Positions 6,363 to 15,619 of a DNA stretch of 64,000 nt are shown here, in pieces. This stretch comes from a bacterium (GTDB lineage: Bacteria; Electryoneota; RPQS01). The position numbers and the translations under genes were made by a program. The notes under the pieces are model-generated. The model ran no database searches. It saw only the letters and a list, made by a program, of their open reading frames with translations, and was not told the DNA's origin. The stretch spans positions 62,001 to 126,000 of the forward strand of contig JABWCQ010000007.1 of assembly GCA_013360195.1 (NCBI GenBank), given 5' to 3'. How positions within the stretch are numbered: position 1 is the stretch's first letter; every line of letters begins with the position of its first letter.

Positions 6363-7628
6363 GTGTTAGCCAAGTTCACGGCAAAGTTGTTATACAATGT
6401 CATCGGTTATCCGTTGCTCTTTGCCGGTGCCCATGCGGCCGCCCTTTTCTCGCGCAAGTTGCGGATTGGAATTTCCGGAAGACGTCGGGTAGTCCGGCAT
6501 GCATTGCAATTCCGTCATTCACAACCAAACGCCCGATTGGTCTTGTTTCACTGTGCCTCGGCAGGCGAACTCGAAGGAGTCAAACCGTTGGCCGCCGCAT
6601 GTCGTCAACAAGGCTACTTACCGTGCGTAAGCTACTTTTCTCCTTCAGCCGAAACCAGCCTTAAGCCAGGGGAATTCGAATTTGCAGACTACAGCCCATT
6701 CGATTCCGCTCGCGCTGTCTCAAGATTCCTTGGTGCATTGAGGCCGGAAGTGATACTTATCAGCAAACACGACGTCTGGCCAAATCTGGTTTGGCAAGCA
6801 AAGAGATTGAAGATACCGATTTGGCTTATTAACGGGAATTTTCACGCCGCCTCAACAAAGTCCATTCCAGGTGTCATTCAGTTCCACAGGTGCGTTTACT
6901 CTGACCTGACGGGTATTTTGACTGTATCTGATGACGACGCCAAGCGGGCAAGACGCTTCGCCGGGGAACGCGAAACTGTTCTGGCCGTAGGTGACTCCCG
7001 CTTTGACCGGGTTTTGGCCAGAGCTAAGAACTCCAAGTCTCCATATCCGGAGTTTGAAAAGGAACTGCTTGCACGCACGTTCTTAGTCGCAGGAAGTACA
7101 CATGACGCGGATGTCGGACTCCTCGTTTCGGCTTTAGGCGGAATGCGTGACAAATGCCCTAATCTACAGCTAATCATTGTTCCGCATGATCCCTCTGACG
7201 ATGAGTTTCAAAGGATAAAGGGCCATGCAGAACGTTCGGGATTCGATTGCAAGGAAATCGGGACTGACTCGTTAGGTGCGGACATCATAGTGATGAATCG
7301 CTCAGGTATACTTGCGGACATCTACAGGTATGGCAAACTTGCGTTTGTCGGAGGCGGGTTTGACCGCGGCGTTCACAGCGTGCTTGAACCGATGGCTCAT
7401 GGTCTGCGGGTAATTACGGGGCCTCGAATTGAAGTGTCACGAGAAGCGAATGAAGCTTTGGAAGAAGGCATTTTAAGAGTTGTTTTCGACGCGGCGGGAC
7501 TGGAGCAAGCTTTTGCGGATTTTTACTCGACCCATGTTGACACCAACCCAAAGGAATTTGTCCGACAACGCTCAGGCGTCGTTGATCGGGTGATGAAGCT
7601 GGTCTTGCCGCAAAATGCCATTGCTTAG
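6363..7628 (+). CDS. waaA: 3-deoxy-D-manno-octulosonic acid (Kdo) transferase
   Basis: 421 residues, usual for WaaA/KdtA, which transfers Kdo from CMP-Kdo to lipid A on the inner-membrane cytosolic face. A hydrophobic N-terminal anchor (VIGYPLLFAGAHAAALF) precedes HCASAGELEG (catalytic glutamate), VILISKHDVWPN, INGNFHAAS, and the CMP-binding C-terminal half with AGSTHDAD, VPHDP and VGGGFDRGVHSVLEPMAHG. GTG start one base after the GT9 stop. Its end overlaps the next ATPase gene by 14 nt. Its presence shows the organism makes Kdo-lipid A. Confidence 0.95.
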   Translation: MLAKFTAKLLYNVIGYPLLFAGAHAAALFSRKLRIGISGRRRVVRHALQFRHSQPNARLVLFHCASAGELEGVKPLAAACRQQGYLPCVSYFSPSAETSLKPGEFEFADYSPFDSARAVSRFLGALRPEVILISKHDVWPNLVWQAKRLKIPIWLINGNFHAASTKSIPGVIQFHRCVYSDLTGILTVSDDDAKRARRFAGERETVLAVGDSRFDRVLARAKNSKSPYPEFEKELLARTFLVAGSTHDADVGLLVSALGGMRDKCPNLQLIIVPHDPSDDEFQRIKGHAERSGFDCKEIGTDSLGADIIVMNRSGILADIYRYGKLAFVGGGFDRGVHSVLEPMAHGLRVITGPRIEVSREANEALEEGILRVVFDAAGLEQAFADFYSTHVDTNPKEFVRQRSGVVDRVMKLVLPQNAIA

Positions 7629-8229
7629 TTTGAAAGATGTCTATGCCGGATACGCGGACGGACCGGATGTTCTAAAAGGTGTTTCACTTTCTCTTGAAAA
7701 CGGAGAATGTGTTGCAATAGTCGGTGTGAACGGAAGTGGGAAGTCAACGTTACTGCGTGTAATTGCCGGGCTGTGCAAGCCAAGAAAAGGAATCGTCACT
7801 TATACCGGGAAGTCAAATCCCGCCTTTCTTCTTCAGAATCCGAAGCAACAGATGTTGTGCGGAACGGTGCGTGAAGAAATTGAGTATTCAATGGTGATGA
7901 ATTATCCCGACGAGCCTGATTTGGACGGCAGAGTACACGCACAATTAATGCGATTTGGACTTCAAGATCGTGCGGATTTGCCGCCTGCATCACTTTCTGG
8001 CGGCCAACAGCAGAAGCTTGCACTTGCAGCTCTACTGTGCAGGGAACCTGAACTTCTTCTCCTGGATGAGCCAGACAGCTTTCTTGACGGCAGGTCACGA
8101 TCCGAGTTCAGGTCATTTCTATTCAGCAACTTTCGGGCTGGCATTGTTTGGATTGTATCACGCATAAATGAGCTGCCTCCAAATGCTCGTGGCCTGCGGC
8201 TGCAATCAGGAACACTTGTGGAGGTCTGA
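7615..8229 (+). CDS. ECF/cobalt-type ABC transporter ATPase, H-loop histidine missing
   Basis: 204 residues, short for an EcfA/CbiO ATPase. It has Walker A GVNGSGKST (about 37-45), a Q-loop LLQNPKQQM, signature LSGGQQQK, and Walker B LLLLDEP. After Walker B the strand that normally ends in the switch histidine reads GIVWIVSRI, so the histidine is absent and one of the two ATP sites may be inactive. The best family match by motif is the ATPase pair of energy-coupling factor transporters, but no EcfT or substrate-binding S protein is in the window. It overlaps waaA by 14 nt, so it is translationally coupled to lipid A-core genes. Confidence 0.85.
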   Translation: MPLLSLKDVYAGYADGPDVLKGVSLSLENGECVAIVGVNGSGKSTLLRVIAGLCKPRKGIVTYTGKSNPAFLLQNPKQQMLCGTVREEIEYSMVMNYPDEPDLDGRVHAQLMRFGLQDRADLPPASLSGGQQQKLALAALLCREPELLLLDEPDSFLDGRSRSEFRSFLFSNFRAGIVWIVSRINELPPNARGLRLQSGTLVEV

Positions 8230-8249
8230 GCTCCAACGGAGAAGACAGG

Positions 8250-8921
8250 ATGACAGAAGTCATTTCGTGTTGTGAATTGGTCTACACACACGGCGGGCGA
8301 TCCGGTGCAATTCAAGGTGTAAGTGCGCGCTTTTTCAGAGGCACGGTTAACTACATTGTCGGACCGTCAGGTGCTGGAAAGACGACTCTCGCTCTGCTCT
8401 TTGCGGGTGTATTTACACCCGAATCCGGCAATGTCAGGAGACCCCAATTCGAATTACCCGGCCTCGTACTTCAATTTCCTGAGGAACTCTTTCTAACCGA
8501 TTCCGTTGAAGAAGAGCTTGCGCTGATTCCAGACAGCGAAGCCGAAGGCGTTGTGCTTGAAGCGCTTAATGAACTTGGTCTCCCTTTTTCTGACATTTTC
8601 AATCAGCGGCTCAAAAGTCTGTCATTCGGTCAGAAACGGCTGTTCGCGGCCGCCTTGCAAACTGCGCTGTCGGCCTCGGTAATGATATTCGATGAGCCGA
8701 CGCTCGGTCTCGACGAAAGAAATCTTAGCGTGATTTCAAATTGGATAAAATCGCGATGTGACAATGACATGTGCGCAATTGTTGTTACACACGATCTTGA
8801 CTTGATGAAACAGCTTCCGGGAACTGTAATTGCATTAGATCGAGGGAAGATTGTCTGGAGCGGGGAGACACGAGAACTCCTCAGAAGCAAAGACATTCTG
8901 AATCTGACTAATCTTAACTAA
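8250..8921 (+). CDS. ECF/cobalt-type ABC transporter ATPase
   Basis: 223 residues and the second half of the ATPase pair. Walker A GPSGAGKTT, Q-loop LQFPEEL (the FPE after the Q is typical of ECF ATPases), signature LSFGQKR, Walker B VMIFDEPT and an intact H-loop VVTHDLDLM. With the previous gene it would form an asymmetric heterodimer with one good site. The missing membrane subunits must be encoded elsewhere, or the pair energises another process. A terminator follows immediately. Confidence 0.88.
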   Translation: MTEVISCCELVYTHGGRSGAIQGVSARFFRGTVNYIVGPSGAGKTTLALLFAGVFTPESGNVRRPQFELPGLVLQFPEELFLTDSVEEELALIPDSEAEGVVLEALNELGLPFSDIFNQRLKSLSFGQKRLFAAALQTALSASVMIFDEPTLGLDERNLSVISNWIKSRCDNDMCAIVVTHDLDLMKQLPGTVIALDRGKIVWSGETRELLRSKDILNLTNLN

Positions 8922-8922
8922 A

Positions 8923-8949
8923 CAGGCCCGAACTTACGGGCCTGATTTT
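8923..8949 (+). terminator. Terminator of the smpB-ATPase gene run
   Basis: CAGGCCCG (8923-8930) and CGGGCCTG (8937-8944) form an 8-bp stem with a 6-nt loop, followed by ATTTT. It begins within 2 nt of the ATPase stop and separates it from the convergent OPT gene. Confidence 0.8.
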
Positions 8950-8964
8950 CGTGGAACTTTGAAG

Positions 8965-10833
8965 CTATTTTGCTGATCGCCAGAGCATATACACCAATGT
9001 ACCGTACGCGAGTGCCGTAATCGGCAGTTCGGCCATCCCGAGTATTCCGGCAAATGCACTTATCGATATCCCGGCAGTTGCAACGAGCGCAAGGCCAATT
9101 CCTATCAATGCTTCTCCCGCAATCAAGCCGGAACTGAATAGCACACCGCCGTCTTCGGATTCCGAAACACCACTTGAACGGAAGTGCTTCACAAGGGCTC
9201 CAGCCATCACACCTACCGACAATCCGACGGGCAGATACAATCCAACCGCAAACGCGAGGGAATTCACTGCAAACAACTCAACAATTGCGGCGATGAACAT
9301 GCCAAAGAATATTAGGCTCCACTGAAGCTCCCCATGCATAACCCCCTCGATTAAAATGGCCATGAGATTGGCCTGAGGCGCTTGCAGAGGCTTGGGATGT
9401 GTCGCATCCGCCACAAATCCATAGGTAGAGCCGAGTAGATGCACGACCCAACCTACAACTACCAATCCGCCAAGCAAGCCGATAAATTCCGCAATCTGTT
9501 GTTTAGCCGGAGTCGCGCCCAAGAGAAAGCCGGTTTTCAAGTCCTGCGACATATCGCCCGCGCAGCAAATTGCAACACAGACAATCGCACCAACGAGCAG
9601 TGCGGCAGTCATGCCTTCTACCCCGCCGATTCCGAGAGCCGTAAAGAGAAGTGTAGTGCCGAGTAGAGTTGCAATTGTCATTCCGCTTACCGGATTAGAA
9701 GAGGAACCGACAATTCCCACAATACGCGACGCTACCATGACAAAAATGAAACCAAAGACCGCGACAAGAATAATGGCGATGGGTACATGCGGGACGAGCA
9801 GCCATGACGCAAGTGATACCAGCACGGTGCCTATCAGAACAGCTCGCGGCGGAAGGTCCCTATCTGTGCGTTTATTGCCTTCAATTGACCGTGAGTTGCC
9901 GCGTAATCTTGACAAAGATCTTACCAAAGACGGAGTTGCCTTCAGCAGACTCAGGATTCCACCCATCGTTACTGCGCCTGCACCGATATAACGGACATAA
10001 TCGGATCGTATGGACTCGCTATCCAGTGTCGAAATGAGCTCGGTTGCAGGGAAGATCGGTACGACAGAGCTTGAGCCAAAAAACGCAATTATTGGGACGA
10101 GCACCACTGAACTTAAGAGTCCTCCCGCGAGCATGATCGCAGATACGCGAAGCCCAATAATGTATCCAACACCGACCAAGGCAGGAATTGCATCAATGCC
10201 AATATATGATTTCTGCGGAGTCTTGAAGAAAACGCTTGCGGACTCGCGAAGAACAGCGGCTCCTGTCAACAATTTGTAGCCGGCCCCAACTATTAGTCCC
10301 CAGAATACCTTTTTTGCATGGTCCCCGCCTTTTTCACCGGCAATGAGGACTTCTGCACATGCAGTTCCTTCCGGGTACGGAAGAGTTTCATGCTCGTCTC
10401 GAATCAGCATTCGTCGAAGCGGGATCATCATAAGAATTCCAAGTGCACCACCAATCAGGGCAATATAGGCGATGGTCCATGCACTTGGTATCTCCACATT
10501 TCTACCGGTTTGATTCCAAATGAACAGCGCGGGAATCGTAAAAATGATTCCTGCTGCCATTGATTCTCCGGCGGAGGCAGTAGTTTGAACGATATTGTTT
10601 TCAAGAATAGTACCGTTTCGAAACATACGCCGCAGTATGAACATCGACATTACGGCCGCAGGAATGGAAGCACTTACTGTCATTCCAATATACAATCCCA
10701 GATACGCATTTGCTGCCGTAAATACGATGCCAAGCACGACACCGAGTACAAGCGCACGTATTGTAGACTCGGCCATATTGGTCCCCGAGCTTACATATGG
10801 ACGGAATTCCCTAATTGACATTTTATCATCCAT
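8965..10833 (-). CDS. OPT family oligopeptide/metal-chelate transporter
   Basis: 622 residues with about 15 hydrophobic segments. Family signatures are EFRPYVSSGTNMAE near the start, then ENNIVQTTASAGESMAAG, PYPEGTACAEVL and CAGDMSQDLKTGFLLGATP. OPT proteins are proton-coupled inner-membrane importers of oligopeptides or metal-siderophore complexes; the bacterial substrate is rarely known. It is the last gene of the minus-strand glycosyltransferase string, 12 nt after the GT2 gene, an unexpected partner for LPS genes. It converges on the ATPase pair across a terminator. Confidence 0.92.
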   Translation of the reverse strand: MDDKMSIREFRPYVSSGTNMAESTIRALVLGVVLGIVFTAANAYLGLYIGMTVSASIPAAVMSMFILRRMFRNGTILENNIVQTTASAGESMAAGIIFTIPALFIWNQTGRNVEIPSAWTIAYIALIGGALGILMMIPLRRMLIRDEHETLPYPEGTACAEVLIAGEKGGDHAKKVFWGLIVGAGYKLLTGAAVLRESASVFFKTPQKSYIGIDAIPALVGVGYIIGLRVSAIMLAGGLLSSVVLVPIIAFFGSSSVVPIFPATELISTLDSESIRSDYVRYIGAGAVTMGGILSLLKATPSLVRSLSRLRGNSRSIEGNKRTDRDLPPRAVLIGTVLVSLASWLLVPHVPIAIILVAVFGFIFVMVASRIVGIVGSSSNPVSGMTIATLLGTTLLFTALGIGGVEGMTAALLVGAIVCVAICCAGDMSQDLKTGFLLGATPAKQQIAEFIGLLGGLVVVGWVVHLLGSTYGFVADATHPKPLQAPQANLMAILIEGVMHGELQWSLIFFGMFIAAIVELFAVNSLAFAVGLYLPVGLSVGVMAGALVKHFRSSGVSESEDGGVLFSSGLIAGEALIGIGLALVATAGISISAFAGILGMAELPITALAYGTLVYMLWRSAK

Positions 10834-10845
10834 TTATTTGGGCTT

Positions 10846-11709
10846 TCATCCTCGTGAGCTTGAATATAAACAGGACGCGATTGCTCTTGTTCTGGCAAGA
10901 TCACCAACAACGATTGATTGCAAGAAATGCCAGGATACACCAATTGGCAACAGGATTCGGTGAATTCCACTTGCATGTCGCAAAGAGAATCTGATTCTGC
11001 TGCGCCATGTGTAATATCGAATCTGAGCCGATGAACTAGACGATTTTATTGCGCCATCTTGCCTATGCATCACCTTGCATGATTCGAGGTAGATAATCCG
11101 GTGTCCCGTGTTTGCCGCGCGAATCGAAAGATCGACATCTTCCCAATAAAACGGCGCAAAATATGCGTCGAATCCATTCAGTTGAGTGAAGATCTCGCGA
11201 TTGAAAACCGCATGCCCGCCAACGGCATACGCCGTCATCGCGACTCCAATTCCTGTCCAATTCTGGTCTGAAGGATTATGAAAGATTTTTGCTATTCCGA
11301 AGCGCCAGGAGAGCCTTTTTGCCCCTTCGCGAAATGCGCCATGCTCGTCAATTGATCGGAAAGCAACTGCAAACAACTTGTTGTCATCCAGCATTGGCAA
11401 CAAGTAGGTGCTAAAATCCTCGACAAGTTCTACATCATCGTTTAGGAGCAGTACCCACTTTGAAGCGCATTCTCGAACTGCGGTATTTGCTGCACATGCA
11501 AATCCGGTGTTTGATTGGTTTTCAATCCAATTTACTTGAGGATAACACGACGCAAGAACTGAGGCAACAGAACCGTCCCCGCTGTCGTCCACCACAGTTG
11601 TTGCTTCAAGGAGGCACTTGTTGACTCGTTCAATGGATTCCAAGCAGCGCTTCAGTCTTGTGACACTCTTGTAGGCGGGTATGGCAATTCCAATCTCCGG
11701 CTTCATCAT
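10846..11709 (-). CDS. Glycosyltransferase family 2
   Basis: 287 residues from the ATG that overlaps the preceding gene's stop as ATGA, which I choose over upstream in-frame starts. GT-A fold: IGIAIPAYKSV, VVDDSGDGS (nucleotide-binding aspartates), LLNDDVEL (the DxD-like motif with a metal ligand), and a rhamnosyl/N-glycan type centre AVNREIFTQLNGFDAYFAPFYWEDVDLSIRA. It probably adds a sugar to the LPS core or O-unit on the cytosolic face. The acceptor is unknown. Confidence 0.88.
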   Translation of the reverse strand: MMKPEIGIAIPAYKSVTRLKRCLESIERVNKCLLEATTVVDDSGDGSVASVLASCYPQVNWIENQSNTGFACAANTAVRECASKWVLLLNDDVELVEDFSTYLLPMLDDNKLFAVAFRSIDEHGAFREGAKRLSWRFGIAKIFHNPSDQNWTGIGVAMTAYAVGGHAVFNREIFTQLNGFDAYFAPFYWEDVDLSIRAANTGHRIIYLESCKVMHRQDGAIKSSSSSAQIRYYTWRSRIRFSLRHASGIHRILLPIGVSWHFLQSIVVGDLARTRAIASCLYSSSRG

Positions 11710-12677
11710 GCTCTTTTCAACGCTATGTTGACTTGACGAATCAGATCCAGATCCGCGGAAGCAGGTGTCACAGGGATGATTTTCAGTCCGTCGAATTGCG
11801 GCCGCCACTTCTTGATGTCATTCCTGAACTTCTCATCACCATTGAAGAAGGCAACTCCGTTCTTTCCGAGTGCGGCTGCAATATGCATGGGGCCGCTATT
11901 TGTGCCAATAAACAATGACGAGAAGTACATGACTGCCATCGTGCGTCGCAAAGGCAAATTACATGCAACCAAACTATTTGGCACCATAGATGCAAGAGAA
12001 GTCGCATCCCGTTGCTCGCTGTCACCTGATCCTATGAGCACAGAGTATCCATCATGATTAAGTTCTTTCAGGACCGATGCACGTGCACTGAGCGACAGAA
12101 ATGCAGCACCACTTGTAACTCCACCAAAGTGCGCAACTGAAAACTCGCGGACAATGCCTTGTTCATTCAGCCATTTTCTTGCTTCAGATAATTCAGTTTC
12201 CGTCAAGTGCAACTCAGATCGTACTTCACTGCATTCTGTGATACCGAGCAGGGAAAGCAGCTGTATGTTCTGAGTATATACATGCACGTCTTCACGATAT
12301 GGCAATGAATGAGTCAGGAAGGGAGCACTTCCATCTGTTCTGAATCCGCAGCGGAATCGTGCACCACTCAGCAATCCAATAATCCCGTTGCGCCTAAATC
12401 GCTTCAGTTGTACGATGCAATCCGGCCGCCACTTCCTTACTGAATGAATGATTGAGAAGTATGCGACCATTCCGGCTGAGCCGCCTTGCTTATCGTATAT
12501 GAAAGCGTCGTCGATGAAGGGGCAGTGTCTAAGAAGTTCGTATCCAAGCGTACTTACTACAATACCAATCCGTGAGGATGGGAAATGTGATCTCACGCAT
12601 CTGAGTGCTGGAATCGCTGCAATCGTATTTCCTATCGAACCGCTTCGAAGAAAAAGGATTCGCTTGAAGTCACGCAT
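11706..12677 (-). CDS. GT9 glycosyltransferase (heptosyltransferase-like)
   Basis: 323 residues from ATG CGT GAC, which overlaps the preceding gene's stop by 8 nt. RILFLRSGSIGNTIAAIPALR is the family's opening P-loop-like strand, and GTNSGPMHIAAALGKNGVAFF the C-terminal sugar-nucleotide site. The second domain is less conserved than in the GT9 protein at 5378, lacking a clear PGS loop. It probably transfers heptose or another sugar to LPS. It forms a tight run with the neighbouring GT9 and GT2 genes. Confidence 0.85.
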   Translation of the reverse strand: MRDFKRILFLRSGSIGNTIAAIPALRCVRSHFPSSRIGIVVSTLGYELLRHCPFIDDAFIYDKQGGSAGMVAYFSIIHSVRKWRPDCIVQLKRFRRNGIIGLLSGARFRCGFRTDGSAPFLTHSLPYREDVHVYTQNIQLLSLLGITECSEVRSELHLTETELSEARKWLNEQGIVREFSVAHFGGVTSGAAFLSLSARASVLKELNHDGYSVLIGSGDSEQRDATSLASMVPNSLVACNLPLRRTMAVMYFSSLFIGTNSGPMHIAAALGKNGVAFFNGDEKFRNDIKKWRPQFDGLKIIPVTPASADLDLIRQVNIALKRA

Positions 12678-13653
12678 TTGAGGACAATACGACGTGAATG
12701 GCATCCATTACGTCTGACACTTCCGGAGTGACACCCCTTCCTCCGACACCCAGATGACGGTTTGAATTCGGCGGAGTCCAATATTCCCAAGGGTCATTCT
12801 GAAAAATGCCAACAGTCGGCGTACCAACCGCCGTTGCCAAATGCTTGGGGCCTCCGTCGTTTCCGACAAACAAAATGCACTTTTGGAGAAAAGCGCCAAA
12901 TTCACCCAGGTCTGTGAACAACGTAATTGCGTTACGTTCAATACGTGCATAATCGCAGAATTGGGCAATGTCGTCGTATTCACTGACTGCTCCCACCAAA
13001 GCGATCCTATATCCACTACGAATCGTATGCACAACTTGTTTAAACTTTTCCATAGGCCACTTCTTGTAATCCCGCCGGCTTGTCACGTATATCGAAACAA
13101 TTCCTTCGTCTCGTGAAACCAATGATTTCATAATTCGTTCGGCATTTTCGATACTCTCTTCATCCAAACGAAAGTCAGGCATGCAGTCAACACTTCCCGC
13201 ACCAAGGGATTCCGCCAGGCGAAGTTTATGAATCGCAGAATATTCAGGCCTAACTATGTCTTGAACGCTTACAGCCCGTGTATAGGCAAATCTGCGCCAT
13301 GACTTCGCTATTCCCACGCGCACTGTTGCTCCGGAAATGAGTGAGGCAAGTGATGTTCGAGGGTCAGAGAGAAAGTCCACCGTGGCTACGGACGACCGGA
13401 CATTGCTTCGAATTGCCTGCACAAGCTCTTTGATACCCGGTGAACCAGAAACAACCGTTACATCGTCAACATAGTCAAGGTGCTCAAACACTCTGCTGAC
13501 ATGCCGTTCACAGATGACCTGAACAGTTGATTTTGGGAAACTTTGTTTCAGGCTTCGAAGCGCTGGAGTTGCAAGAAGACTGTCGCCAAGGCGTCGGAAG
13601 AGAAGTGCGGCTAATTTTCCGCCATCATCAAGTTGTTGTTCTCTTCTCGCCAT
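12670..13653 (-). CDS. GT9 glycosyltransferase (heptosyltransferase-like)
   Basis: 327 residues. LLFRRLGDSLLATPALRSL begins the N-terminal Rossmann domain; the C-terminal one shows VTSRRDYKKWP and VGNDGGPKHLATAVGTPTVGIF. The start overlaps the preceding GT2 gene by 26 nt, so an internal start is possible, but the next ATG-like codon would cut into the first strand region. One of three GT9 proteins in the window, suggesting several heptose-like residues in the core. Confidence 0.87.
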   Translation of the reverse strand: MARREQQLDDGGKLAALLFRRLGDSLLATPALRSLKQSFPKSTVQVICERHVSRVFEHLDYVDDVTVVSGSPGIKELVQAIRSNVRSSVATVDFLSDPRTSLASLISGATVRVGIAKSWRRFAYTRAVSVQDIVRPEYSAIHKLRLAESLGAGSVDCMPDFRLDEESIENAERIMKSLVSRDEGIVSIYVTSRRDYKKWPMEKFKQVVHTIRSGYRIALVGAVSEYDDIAQFCDYARIERNAITLFTDLGEFGAFLQKCILFVGNDGGPKHLATAVGTPTVGIFQNDPWEYWTPPNSNRHLGVGGRGVTPEVSDVMDAIHVVLSSNA

Positions 13654-14410
13654 TGCTCATCGTTCTACAACGCTCTTCAAGAAATGCGTATTTCAGAAAT
13701 GTATAATGAAACTGGCCGTTGGCAATAACTAGTCCTAGAAAGCCATCACGAAAACCCTGCTGAATGATAAAGCTTTTCACCCATGCCCACGCGGGCCGAA
13801 ACACAAGATCATACCAGCGGGGCCTTCGCCCGTTCTGGAACATAGCCACACTTGCCGCGCGTGCTGAAGATACGTTCTTACGAATGTGTTCGTCGATGGA
13901 CCGATACGTGAAATGGTAGAGATCCCCCTTTAATCTGCGCTTTACTCCACCTCTGAATTGTATAATCACATGAGGCTCTGCGCCAGCCCAAACGGCCTTG
14001 CCGTTCCGAAACAGAAATGTCCGCCACTGTGGATACCACCCGGAGAAGTTAATCTTCTGGCCCGAGTAGACGCCGTGTCTGTTGATATCAAATCCATCGC
14101 ACTCTGATTCACGTTCAAATGCTTCAATGATGCTACCACGCAGCTCCGGCGATACGACTTCATCAGCGTCAATGCAGAGTATCCAAGGCTCCGTCGCGTG
14201 TTCCATGGCGAAGTTCTTTTGCGGTCCGTATCCCTGCCAAGCACGCGTCAAGACAGTTGCACCAGCCTTTTCGGCGACGTGTATTGTTCCATCAGTGGAA
14301 CCCGAATCAACTACAACAATTTGAGAACAGAAGTCCGCTGCGTCAAGGCACCTTTTAAGATTCTCTTCCTCGTTAAACGTAACGATAACAAGTGAAATCG
14401 GAAGTTTCAT
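13628..14410 (-). CDS. GT2 glycosyltransferase, LPS core WaaE/KdtX type
   Basis: 260 residues. ISLVIVTFNEEENLKRCL, VVDSGSTDGT, QKNFAMEHATEPWILCIDADEVVSPEL, then GWYPQWRTFLFRNGKAVW and HVIIQFRGGVKRRLKGDLYHFTY match the lipopolysaccharide core beta-glucosyl/heptosyltransferase family (WaaE, KdtX). ADADE carries the metal-binding aspartates. A hydrophobic C-terminal stretch may sit on the membrane. It overlaps the upstream GT4 gene by 4 nt (ATGA) and the downstream GT9 gene by 26 nt. Confidence 0.9.
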   Translation of the reverse strand: MKLPISLVIVTFNEEENLKRCLDAADFCSQIVVVDSGSTDGTIHVAEKAGATVLTRAWQGYGPQKNFAMEHATEPWILCIDADEVVSPELRGSIIEAFERESECDGFDINRHGVYSGQKINFSGWYPQWRTFLFRNGKAVWAGAEPHVIIQFRGGVKRRLKGDLYHFTYRSIDEHIRKNVSSARAASVAMFQNGRRPRWYDLVFRPAWAWVKSFIIQQGFRDGFLGLVIANGQFHYTFLKYAFLEERCRTMSNGEKRTTT

Positions 14411-15531
14411 GCAGAGTTCCTGAGTGCAATAACACGTTTATAATGTTCAATCGTGTTTTCTACCATGCTTTCAAGCGTGAACTCCCGTTCTAGAAGGGCT
14501 CTGCCGGCGTCGCCCAATTTGCGACGCAAAACTGAATTCGCAATTGCCTCTCTTAACGCGTGAGCCATTCCCTCAATGTTATTCACAGGGACATTCCATC
14601 CATTCACACCGTCACGTACAACTTCACTGAGAATGTTCACGTCAGTAGAAATGATTGGTTTAGAATAGGCCATGTATTCCAGTGCCACCCGGCAAACAGC
14701 TTCGCTGCGAATCGATGTTATGATACCGACGTCAATCTCAGAGAGAAGCGGCCGAACATCTTCAAGCCGCGGTAAAAAGTGCAAGCACTCAATGGTGCCC
14801 TTTTGTATTGCAAGGTTTCGCAGATCGGCGGCAGTTCTCTCTTTGCTGTCATCACCAGTCAATAGGACTGCAATTTGACTTCGCTCATGTGGAGTCAGAC
14901 GTGCAAGTGCGGAGATAGCCAGCTCCTGACCCTTTTCCGGACTCATTCGCGCAATTATTGCGGCGAAAGTGCATTCACTGTTTATTCCCAATGCACTGCG
15001 ATAGCCGCCAGCGGCGACCGGCGGGAACATCTCAAGGTCAAGGCCGGGATGAATAACTTCTTGGAAAACTCCCGTGAGATCAAATGCCTTCAGGTATCTT
15101 GGCAGACTGGATGACGTCGAGTAGATGATCCCATGAGTTAGTTTTTCGTGTAACAGCTTGTTGGCAATATGCCGTTTTGGTGACCGGGGCTCGGCTACAG
15201 TTCTTACAATTGGTAAACGACCATGCGAGGCAATTGCAAGAAGTGCATGGCCGGGCGGGCAATGCGGGTTCAGAATATCGGGTCCAAACGATCGTATCGC
15301 AGAACTAAGCTTCGATATTGATCTGCATATCTCGACTGGATTTGGACTGTGAAAATCATGCTCGGACGATCCGGGAATATCGTGCTTTGCCGACCACTCA
15401 GCAAGTGGCGACCCTCGCTGTGACGACAGATACACTTCATGTCCCGCCTTTTTCAGCCCACGCGCCAGGTGAAGTGTATACCATGCCATTGCGCTGGCAA
15501 ATCGCACGTGGCAGGTCAAAAGTACACGCAT
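14407..15531 (-). CDS. Glycosyltransferase family 4
   Basis: 374 residues, first gene of the glycosyltransferase string. GT-B fold with an N-terminal domain that keeps LHLARGLKKAGHEVYLSS and LNPHCPPGHALLA, and a C-terminal GT4 domain with IIARMSPEKGQELAI, FLPRLEDVRPLLSEIDVGIITS and the retaining-enzyme EAVCRVALEYMAYSKP site. The sugar donor cannot be named. A GGAG ribosome site lies 5 nt before the ATG. I could not identify a convincing promoter in the 88-nt gap to the divergent nucleotidase gene. Confidence 0.88.
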   Translation of the reverse strand: MRVLLTCHVRFASAMAWYTLHLARGLKKAGHEVYLSSQRGSPLAEWSAKHDIPGSSEHDFHSPNPVEICRSISKLSSAIRSFGPDILNPHCPPGHALLAIASHGRLPIVRTVAEPRSPKRHIANKLLHEKLTHGIIYSTSSSLPRYLKAFDLTGVFQEVIHPGLDLEMFPPVAAGGYRSALGINSECTFAAIIARMSPEKGQELAISALARLTPHERSQIAVLLTGDDSKERTAADLRNLAIQKGTIECLHFLPRLEDVRPLLSEIDVGIITSIRSEAVCRVALEYMAYSKPIISTDVNILSEVVRDGVNGWNVPVNNIEGMAHALREAIANSVLRRKLGDAGRALLEREFTLESMVENTIEHYKRVIALRNSA

Positions 15532-15567
15532 ACTACTCCGTCAATCTTGAAGTCCACCCCGTGCATC

Positions 15568-15596
15568 TTGAAAATCTCACGCGACCTGCTTATATT
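15568..15596 (+). promoter_or_regulatory. Promoter of the 5'-nucleotidase gene
   Basis: TTGAAA (15568-15573), a 17-bp spacer, TATATT (15591-15596). A GGAG ribosome site follows shortly before the ATG at 15620. Confidence 0.75.
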
Positions 15597-15619
15597 GGCG
15601 CTGAACAATCGGAGCATCC

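Noticed and set aside
15532-15619. A minus-strand promoter for the GT4 gene using TATAAG in this gap
   Set aside because: No -35-like box at acceptable spacing was found, so I did not list it.
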